Source: Eubacteriales bacterium
GTDB taxonomy: Bacteria; Bacillota_A; Clostridia; Christensenellales; Aristaeellaceae
Direction: 5' to 3'
DNA length: 13,312 nucleotides
Assembly (NCBI GenBank): GCA_030528845.1
Contig: JAUMYC010000050.1
Coordinates: 257 to 13,568, forward strand
Part shown: positions 7,868 to 13,312 of the stretch, in pieces
How the letters are laid out: each line of letters opens with the position of its first letter
Position numbering within the stretch: the first letter of the stretch is position 1
Notes under the pieces: model-generated
Seen by the model: only the letters and a program-made list of their open reading frames with translations
The model's database searches: none
Told to the model about the DNA's origin: nothing
Made by a program: the position numbers and the translations under genes

Positions 7868-8506
7868 TCATCCCTTCTTCTTGAGCTTGATCTTATTGAT
7901 TTTTTTGAAGTCGAGCTTGTTTTCTTCGCCGCGCAGCAGCCTGGCGATGTTCGCCCTGTGGCAGAAAATGAGCATGCCGGAGAGCAGCAGCGAGCACACG
8001 AGGCTCACGGGCTCGCCGCGCAGCAGGAACAGAGCCATCACGGCGTTGACCACGCCCGCGCCGAGCGAGGCGACGGAGACCGTCTTGGTCAGCGCGATGA
8101 CGGCGATCTCAAAGACGAAGACGGTCCACGCCGTCAGCGAGCTGGTCATCAGCAGCACGCCAAAGGACGAGGCCACGCCTTTTCCGCCCTTGAAGCCGAA
8201 GAACACGGGCCAGTTATGCCCGGCGACGCAGGCCACGCCCGCCAGATACGCGCCCGTGCGGCCGAGCAGCAAAGAGCCGAGCCAGCATGCGAGCACGGCC
8301 TTGAGGATATCTCCGGCCACGGTGACGAGGCTGGGCGCCCAGCCCAGCGTGCGCAGCATGTTGGTGGCGCCGGCGTTGCCGCTGCCCTTGGTGCGGATGT
8401 CCAGCTTCGCAAAGGCTTTTCCGGCGATCAGGCCCGTGGAAATGCAGCCGAGCAGATAGCCCGCCGCGATGGCGAGCGCGCCGGCAAGGATATTATTCAT
8501 AGGCAT
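7868..8506 (-). CDS. plsY: Acyl-phosphate:glycerol-3-phosphate acyltransferase PlsY
   Basis: This integral membrane enzyme transfers an acyl group from acyl-phosphate (made by PlsX) to glycerol 3-phosphate, giving lysophosphatidic acid, the first committed step of phospholipid synthesis in most bacteria. The three PlsY motifs are present: KGSGNAGATN at 40-49, GHNWPVFFGFKGGKGVA at 96-112 and HRANIARLLRGEENKL at 183-198. Hydrophobic segments lie near 5-24, 57-82, 112-140, 144-164 and 167-182. The 212-residue length is normal, with a Lys-rich tail (199-211) that should be cytosolic. AGGAGG precedes the gene; the ATG used here is 3 nt after it, and a second ATG two codons on (8498-8500) has a more comfortable 9-nt spacing and may be the true start. 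The gene is 12 nt after der, in the der-plsY order common in Clostridia. gpsA, which often follows there, is replaced by a sugar kinase. Confidence 0.95.
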   Translation of the reverse strand: MPMNNILAGALAIAAGYLLGCISTGLIAGKAFAKLDIRTKGSGNAGATNMLRTLGWAPSLVTVAGDILKAVLACWLGSLLLGRTGAYLAGVACVAGHNWPVFFGFKGGKGVASSFGVLLMTSSLTAWTVFVFEIAVIALTKTVSVASLGAGVVNAVMALFLLRGEPVSLVCSLLLSGMLIFCHRANIARLLRGEENKLDFKKINKIKLKKKG

Positions 8507-8518
8507 TTTCCTCCTGCG

Positions 8519-9850
8519 TCAGTTGTTCTCTTCGCGGGTCTTTTCGCGCAGCTCAAAGCGGATGGGCGTGCCCTCAAAGCCAAAGGCCTTGCGCAGCTGG
8601 TTTTCCAGATAGCGCTCGTAGGAATAATGCATGAGCTCTTCGTCGTTGATGAAGAATGCGAACGTCGGCGGCTTGGTCCTGGGCTGGGTCGCATAATAGA
8701 TGCGCAGCCTGCGCCCGGACATGGCCGGCGGCTGGAAGGCAGCCTGCGCGTCGGTGAGCACGTCGTTGAGAAGGCCCGTGGTCACGCGGCGGGTCGTCTG
8801 CGCGTATGCCTCGCGCACAGCCTCCATCACGCGGTTCACCCTCTGCCCGGTCAGCGCGGAGATGAACAAAATCGGGGCGTATTCCATAAACTTGAGCCCC
8901 TCGCGCACGGTCTTGATGTATTTTTCCATCGTGCCGGTCTCTTTTTCCATCGCGTCCCATTTGTTCACGATGATGATGGCGGCCTTGCCCTGCTCGTCGA
9001 TATACCCGGCGATCTTCGCGTCCTGCTCGGTCACGCCCTGTGTGGCGTCGAGCAGCAGCACGGCCACGTCGCAGCGGTCGATGGCCGCGAGCGAGCGCAC
9101 CACGGAGAAGCGCTCGAGCGACTGATATTCGATGGCCCTCTTGCGCCGGATGCCCGCGGTGTCGATGATGACGAATTCGTCCTCGCCGTCCTTGAAGCGG
9201 GTGTCGATGGCGTCGCGCGTGGTGCCCGCGATGTCGGAGACCATCACGCGATCCTCGCCGAGGATGCGGTTGACCAGCGAGCTCTTGCCCACGTTCGGCT
9301 TGCCCACCACGGCGATCTCCACGGGGCGGGAGGGATCGTCCTCCTCGTCGCGGTTCGGGAAGCGTGTGACGATCTCCTCGAGCAGGTCGCCGAAATTGAG
9401 CATGTTCACGCTGGAAATGCCGATCGGATCCCCAATGCCGAGGGAGTAAAAATCATAGATATCGTTGAGCATGCCCGGATGGTCCACCTTGTTGACCACC
9501 AGCAGCACCGGCTTTCCGCTGCGGCGCAGCATATCCGCCACCGTCTCGTCGTCCGCCGTCACGCCCTGCCGCCCGTCCACGAAAAAGAGGATGACGTCGC
9601 AGGTCTCGATGGCGATCTCCGCCTGATAGCGCATCTGCTTGAGCAGCGGGTCGGCGCTGGTCGGGTCGATGCCGCCGGTGTCGATCAGGGTAAAGGTGTG
9701 GTTCTGCCATTCGCAGTCGGCATAGACGCGGTCGCGCGTCACGCCGGGCGTGTCCTCCACGATCGCAATGCGTCGGCCCGCGATCTTATTAAAAAACGTG
9801 CTTTTGCCAACGTTCGGCCTGCCGACGATGGCCACAAGGGGCTTTGCCAT
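8519..9850 (-). CDS. der: Ribosome assembly GTPase Der (EngA)
   Basis: Der is an essential GTPase with two tandem G domains that matures the 50S ribosomal subunit. In the 443 residues, domain 1 has GRPNVGKS at 10-17, DTGG at 57-60 and NKVD at 120-123. Domain 2 has GKPNVGKS at 183-190, DTAGIRRK at 230-237, NKWD at 296-299 and SALTG at 331-335. An acidic linker (DEEDD, about 168-172) joins them, and the C-terminal KH-like domain spans about 355-436. The G5 region of domain 1 reads ISSVNMLNFGDLL rather than the common SAxHGxGxxDLL; I believe this variant is frequent in Clostridia but cannot check. The start is supported by AAGGAG 10 nt upstream. It sits 24 nt after the radical SAM gene and 12 nt before plsY, so all three are probably one transcript from the promoter near 11264-11292. 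Confidence 0.97.
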   Translation of the reverse strand: MAKPLVAIVGRPNVGKSTFFNKIAGRRIAIVEDTPGVTRDRVYADCEWQNHTFTLIDTGGIDPTSADPLLKQMRYQAEIAIETCDVILFFVDGRQGVTADDETVADMLRRSGKPVLLVVNKVDHPGMLNDIYDFYSLGIGDPIGISSVNMLNFGDLLEEIVTRFPNRDEEDDPSRPVEIAVVGKPNVGKSSLVNRILGEDRVMVSDIAGTTRDAIDTRFKDGEDEFVIIDTAGIRRKRAIEYQSLERFSVVRSLAAIDRCDVAVLLLDATQGVTEQDAKIAGYIDEQGKAAIIIVNKWDAMEKETGTMEKYIKTVREGLKFMEYAPILFISALTGQRVNRVMEAVREAYAQTTRRVTTGLLNDVLTDAQAAFQPPAMSGRRLRIYYATQPRTKPPTFAFFINDEELMHYSYERYLENQLRKAFGFEGTPIRFELREKTREENN

Positions 9851-9874
9851 AGCTAAAAAACTCCTTCAGGTCGT

Positions 9875-11212
9875 TTATTTCAAACGCTGCGCGGCTTCGC
9901 ACAGCGCCATAAAGAGCTCCTCACCGCCGCGCCGGACGATGCGCACGCGCTTGCCCAGCCTCTGCGCAAGCTCACCCGCGGTCATGTCGTCCAGGAAGAT
10001 CTCCTCTCCCTCGCGCAGCATGCATTCCGTGATCCAGACCTCGCCCTCCGGCGCATGCGCGACGCCCGTCTCTTCGTCGAGCAGGTCGCGCCCGGTCAGC
10101 AGGCCCGCCACGTTCACCGTTTCGCCGAAAAAGCGGTTCGGCACCGCCTGCACGCGCACCTGCACGCCGGGCACGGGCCGCTTCGCGAGCATCTCCCGCA
10201 GAAAATCGGCCGCAGCAACGCCCGTCGCTATGCAGACTTCGGTCTGTATTTGTTCTGCGTGCGGCAGCTCGTCATATTCCTTCGCATCGTCATACGCCTG
10301 CGCATATTCCGTTTCCAGCAAACGGAGCATGCCCACGCCGTTTTCGATCTGGTCGTAGCCTTCATAGTCCTCGTCGGCAGGCAGCTCCTCTCCGGCGATG
10401 AGAAAGAGCTCGTCCGCCGGATGCACAAACGCCGAGCCCATGTGCTGCCTGCAGATCGCGCGCCAGCGGCGGCAGATCTCCAGCGTTCGCTTCGCTTCTT
10501 CTTTCGTAAAGAGCCGCAGCGGGAAGAGCCCCTGCCTGTGGCAGGTGATGCCCACGGGCACGACCGCCAGCGAAAGCGCCGCCGGAGCGAGCGCCGCAAG
10601 GTCGTGGATGGTCTTTTCCAGCTGCTCCGCGTCGTTGAGCCCGGGGCAGACGGCCGCCTGCGCATGGAAGCGGATGCCCGCCTCGGCGAGGCGCCGCAGC
10701 TGTTCCATGATGCGCGCGGCCTTTGCGTTGCCCATCATCTTCGCGCGCAGCTCGCCGTCCGTGGCGTGTACGGAGATATACAGCGGGGAAACGCGTCGGT
10801 CTATGATGCGCTGCAGCTCCCGGTCGGGCACGTTCGTGAGCGTCACGAAGCTGCCCGTCATCAGCGAAAGCCGCCAGTCGTCGTCGCGGCTCGAGAGGGT
10901 CGGCCGCACGCCCGGCGGGTTTTGATCCTCAAAGCAGAAGATGCATTTGTTGGCGCAGCAGCGCAGCCCGCTCATCAGATCCTTTGCGAAATTCAGGCCC
11001 AGCGGCTCGTATTCGTCCTTTTCAAAGGAAAAATCCGTCGTTTCGCCGTCGCGCTCGACCGTCAGGGTGAGCCTGCTCTGCGCGCAAAGCGCCTGATAAT
11101 CGATCAGATCGCGCACGATCTCTCCGTTGATGGCCGTGAGCAGGTCGCCCTCTCTCAGCCCGAGCTCCTGCGCGATCGACCCGCGGTCGACCTGCGTGAT
11201 CCTGTGCTTCAT
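9875..11212 (-). CDS. PDZ-domain radical SAM protein, TIGR03279/DUF512-type, function unknown
   Basis: The protein (445 residues) has an N-terminal PDZ-like domain (1-60; ELGLREGDLLTAINGEIVRD). A radical SAM core follows with cluster cysteines 86, 90 and 93 (CANKCIFC), then FEDQNPPGVRPTLSSRDDDWRLS, a good match to the conserved FCFxDQ-PxGxR-TL-DDDxRLS pattern. The C-terminal DUF512-like half runs from about 225 and includes VPVGITCHR and the conserved FLDDM near the end. Radical SAM enzymes bind a 4Fe-4S cluster and S-adenosylmethionine; the substrate of this family is unknown, and the family occurs in cyanobacteria and Clostridia. An ATG 14 codons upstream (11254) is rejected: it would lie about 3 nt from the predicted transcription start with no ribosome site, whereas GGAGG at 11220-11224 sits 7 nt before the chosen ATG. 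It is the first gene of the operon, ahead of der, which suggests but does not prove a link to ribosome or RNA modification. Confidence 0.9.
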   Translation of the reverse strand: MKHRITQVDRGSIAQELGLREGDLLTAINGEIVRDLIDYQALCAQSRLTLTVERDGETTDFSFEKDEYEPLGLNFAKDLMSGLRCCANKCIFCFEDQNPPGVRPTLSSRDDDWRLSLMTGSFVTLTNVPDRELQRIIDRRVSPLYISVHATDGELRAKMMGNAKAARIMEQLRRLAEAGIRFHAQAAVCPGLNDAEQLEKTIHDLAALAPAALSLAVVPVGITCHRQGLFPLRLFTKEEAKRTLEICRRWRAICRQHMGSAFVHPADELFLIAGEELPADEDYEGYDQIENGVGMLRLLETEYAQAYDDAKEYDELPHAEQIQTEVCIATGVAAADFLREMLAKRPVPGVQVRVQAVPNRFFGETVNVAGLLTGRDLLDEETGVAHAPEGEVWITECMLREGEEIFLDDMTAGELAQRLGKRVRIVRRGGEELFMALCEAAQRLK

Positions 11213-11213
11213 T

Positions 11214-11224
11214 CCTCCGCCTCC
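11214..11224 (-). promoter_or_regulatory. Ribosome binding site of the radical SAM gene, deciding its start
   Basis: Two GGAGG cores (11220-11224 and 11214-11218) lie in tandem just before the ATG at 11210-11212. The upstream core has ideal 7-nt spacing; the downstream one is almost in contact with the ATG. They exclude the earlier in-frame ATG at 11254. Confidence 0.7.
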
Positions 11225-11263
11225 CGGTGTCCTGCGCCGCCTATGCGACAACATACCAAGTTA

Positions 11264-11292
11264 ATTATGCGCCAGTTTTGCGTTTTCGTCAA
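11264..11292 (-). promoter_or_regulatory. Sigma-A type promoter of the radical SAM-der-plsY-xylB operon
   Basis: On the minus strand TTGACG (11287-11292) and CATAAT (11264-11269) are separated by exactly 17 nt, each one base from the -35 and -10 consensus. The predicted transcription start is near 11257, giving a leader of about 45 nt with no evident riboswitch. It is the clearest promoter in the window. Confidence 0.8.
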
Positions 11293-11322
11293 CCTCCACT
11301 ATGTTACGCCTGCTCCGCAAAG

Positions 11323-11342
11323 AGAAGCGGCCCGCCGCTCCT
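11323..11342 (-). terminator. Possible weak terminator of the alpha-mannosidase gene
   Basis: On the minus strand an 8-bp stem (AGGAGCGG with CCGCTTCT, one G-U pair) encloses a CGGG loop about 30 nt after the mannosidase stop. The following CTCTTTGC is a poor U-tract. It would separate the mannosidase transcript from the promoter that follows, but the call is tentative. Confidence 0.35.
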
Positions 11343-11371
11343 GCACGGCAGACCGCCCAAAATTCGTATAT

Positions 11372-13312
11372 TTACTCTTCAATACTCGAGACTATGGTCG
11401 GTTCTTTTGCGGGGTCGTCCGGCACGAACCACGTCTGCTGCTTCAGCGCGCCCAGCTGCGCCGTCCATGCGCGCTTCAGAAGCGGCGCGCTGATCTGCAC
11501 GCTCGTCGGCCTGCCGCTGCATTCGCGCAGCCGCACGATCATACCGCCCCCGTCCTCCGCAGGCTTAAGGCATTCCAGCGAGACATTCTCCGCGTCGATC
11601 GAAAAGCCCTCGTATTCCGGCGAAAGCGGCCCTTCGTGATAGGTCTCCTGAATAGCGACTACGGTCTGATTCAGGCGATCCGCGCGCCGGTTCAGCCCCG
11701 CGTCCGCCCAATCGCCCGCAAAGGGAGCGATCACAAAGCGGAAGCGCTGCTCGCCGACGTCGAGGTGATCCGCCGTGTCGTCGCGGTGCGCCTGCCCGTA
11801 GTGATCGGCGTACATCGAGCTGTTTGCCACGGTGAAGCGCAGCGCGACCTGCGCGCAGGAATACGAATGCTTGCCGTCGTTGATGATCGCAAGGCCCGCC
11901 TCCTGCCCACTCAGCGCAAACCAGCGCGCGCACGGCTCTTCCATGCCCGTGCAGCTGCGCTCGATCGCGCCCAGCGGCACCTCGGAAAACTCCCGTGCGT
12001 CCTGCAGCGCCAGCGGGTATTCCAACTTCACCATCACATGTTTTTCCTGCAGGTCGAGCGTCGCTTCGACCTCGAGCTGATCCGAGCCGCGATAGGCGCG
12101 GAAGATCTGCGTGAGCACCGTGTTCCCGCGGCGCGTGACGACCCGCAGCGCGGAGCGAACCGGCCCGTTCTCCAACACGCGGAACTCCGCCCCGCCCAGC
12201 TCGCCGACGATCCGGTCAAAGGTAAACACGCCGTGCGCCCATGTGTCGCAATGCGAAACGTCCGCCAGCAGCGGCCTTGCCGGCGCGCGCAGGTATTCCC
12301 GCCCATCAAGCCGCAGGCTGACCATCGCGCCGCTCTCCGGGTCGAATTCTGCGCAGATGCGATCATTTCCGACCGAAGTCTGCGTCGCAAAGGTCGTGTT
12401 TTCGGTCGGTTCCGGGTCGTTATGATAGAGCATGACGAGGCGATAGCCCAGCGCGGGGAGCGCCGCCTGCACGATCGTATCGATGTGATCCGCGCCATTC
12501 GTGCGCTCCGCGCGCACGTTCTGCGTCAGTAGGCTCCTGCCCTGCGCATCCTTTGCGCAGCCGAGCGCGCCGCGCACAGCGGCCACTCCCTCCACCGGGA
12601 ACGGGTGCGGGTTAAACAGCACCACGGGCGTGCCCAGATCGTCGCGCCCCCAGAGGACGCCGTCCTGCTTCGAGCGCACGCGCTCTTTTCGGCCCAGCAT
12701 CGTGTCGACCCGCCAGGAGATCTTCTGCAGCGCCGCGTTTTCCTCGCGCGCGGCGATCATCAGCGCCTCATCATAGCCGAGGATAGCGTCCTCAAGCCCG
12801 GAACGGATCGAACAGCCGCACATCAGGTCGTGAAACTGATTGAACATCACGTTTTGCCAGCCGCGCGCCATGGCCTGCGCGTTCATCGCGTGGCCCGTCA
12901 GGCTGCGGGAGAGCGCGCTGAATTTCTCCGCCTGCAAAAGCGCGTTCTCGCTGCGCCTGTTCTTTTGCTTGCCCGCGGAAAACGCGGAATAGCAGCCGGA
13001 GGCGTGGTGCTGCATCTCGCCCCCATGTACAGGCAGCGCGCCTGCCATCGGCCGCAGCGCGTCGAAATAGCGATCCGGCGAAGAATAGAGCGTGCTCTCC
13101 CCGCTGTCCGCCGCCCTGCAGGCGTCGATCGTCCTCAGCCCTTCGATCGTCGGGCCGCCGCCATGGTTTCCCACGCCGAAAAAGCACATGACCGGCGCGC
13201 CTGTCTCCTCGGCGAGCGCGCGCAAAGTCTCGATCTTCTCTGGCAGCTCTTTCGTTCCGGTATATCCGCCCAGCACATCCGGTATGTGAAATGAGAGCAC
13301 CTCGCTGCCGTC
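11372..13312 (-). CDS. Alpha-mannosidase, glycoside hydrolase family 38 (5' end outside window)
   Basis: The visible 646 residues are the C-terminal part of a family that is usually 800-1050 residues long; the reading frame stays open to the window edge. GH38 enzymes are zinc-dependent retaining hydrolases that remove alpha-linked mannose. Near the visible start are FHIPDVLGGY and FFGVGNHGGGPT (44-55), then GGEMQHHASGCYSAFSAGKQ with the HH pair likely to supply a zinc ligand (102-103), and the middle-domain signature WQNVMFNQFHDLMCGCSI (about 153-170). The rest is the beta-sandwich C-terminal region (HPFPVEG, FDPESGAMVSLRLDGREYL). The nucleophile Asp should lie upstream of the window and cannot be checked. 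No signal peptide can be judged. With the xylulokinase nearby it hints at growth on plant or host glycans, though they are separate transcripts. A short in-frame GTG near 13300 is an internal valine, not a start. Confidence 0.88.
   Translation of the reverse strand, partial: DGSEVLSFHIPDVLGGYTGTKELPEKIETLRALAEETGAPVMCFFGVGNHGGGPTIEGLRTIDACRAADSGESTLYSSPDRYFDALRPMAGALPVHGGEMQHHASGCYSAFSAGKQKNRRSENALLQAEKFSALSRSLTGHAMNAQAMARGWQNVMFNQFHDLMCGCSIRSGLEDAILGYDEALMIAAREENAALQKISWRVDTMLGRKERVRSKQDGVLWGRDDLGTPVVLFNPHPFPVEGVAAVRGALGCAKDAQGRSLLTQNVRAERTNGADHIDTIVQAALPALGYRLVMLYHNDPEPTENTTFATQTSVGNDRICAEFDPESGAMVSLRLDGREYLRAPARPLLADVSHCDTWAHGVFTFDRIVGELGGAEFRVLENGPVRSALRVVTRRGNTVLTQIFRAYRGSDQLEVEATLDLQEKHVMVKLEYPLALQDAREFSEVPLGAIERSCTGMEEPCARWFALSGQEAGLAIINDGKHSYSCAQVALRFTVANSSMYADHYGQAHRDDTADHLDVGEQRFRFVIAPFAGDWADAGLNRRADRLNQTVVAIQETYHEGPLSPEYEGFSIDAENVSLECLKPAEDGGGMIVRLRECSGRPTSVQISAPLLKRAWTAQLGALKQQTWFVPDDPAKEPTIVSSIEE

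Noticed and set aside
7868..7920. A run of seven A in the Lys-rich 3' end of plsY, as a possible programmed frameshift site
   Set aside because: The run is simply two Lys codons and the start of an Ile codon. No stimulatory structure is evident, and the gene ends normally a few codons on with the next start adjacent.
11213..11262. Riboswitch or structured leader ahead of the radical SAM gene
   Set aside because: The predicted leader is only about 45 nt, mostly ribosome binding site, with no aptamer-like conserved core.
6459..12532. Other long plus-strand frames opposite xylB, plsY, der, the radical SAM gene and the mannosidase (632 to 825 codons)
   Set aside because: They are the same GC-driven antisense artefact. 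They cross several gene boundaries and the operon promoter, and the minus-strand proteins carry intact catalytic motifs.

Overview
The window is an ordinary housekeeping stretch of a high-GC (about 60% or more by eye), Gram-positive, probably endospore-forming Clostridia-type (Bacillota) bacterium. The clues are AGGAGG-type ribosome binding sites, a SpoIID-family wall protein, a clostridial-style ParE/ParC pair, PlsY acyltransferase, and a PDZ/radical SAM (DUF512-type) gene directly ahead of der. I cannot name the genus. All eight genes are on the minus strand, so the transcription order is right to left. I see no tRNA, rRNA, CRISPR array, insertion sequence, phage or defence gene.

Layout in transcription order. 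(1) 13312-11372: 3' part of a GH38-type alpha-mannosidase gene that enters from outside the window. (2) 11371-11213: about 160 bp intergenic, with a possible weak terminator and a clear housekeeping promoter (TTGACG, 17 bp, CATAAT). (3) 11212-6333: a tightly packed operon of a PDZ/radical SAM protein of unknown function, der (ribosome assembly GTPase), plsY (first acylation in phospholipid synthesis) and a xylulokinase-like FGGY kinase, ending in a GC-rich hairpin with four U. (4) 6249-1814: parE then parC, a type IIA topoisomerase pair, ending in a 13-bp hairpin terminator. (5) 1813-1623: about 190 bp intergenic. (6) 1622-1: a secreted SpoIID/LytB-domain protein with a C-terminal peptidoglycan-binding domain and a Thr-Pro linker, cut off by the window start.

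Functionally the genes cover ribosome maturation, membrane lipid synthesis, chromosome decatenation and cell-wall remodelling, with two sugar-use genes (alpha-mannosidase, xylulokinase) alongside. The points most worth a second look are the terminator-like hairpin that almost touches the parE ribosome binding site, the sugar kinase translationally close behind plsY, the uncharacterised radical SAM enzyme, and the uncertain gyrase versus topoisomerase IV identity of the ParE/ParC pair. I did not find a convincing new biological system here.
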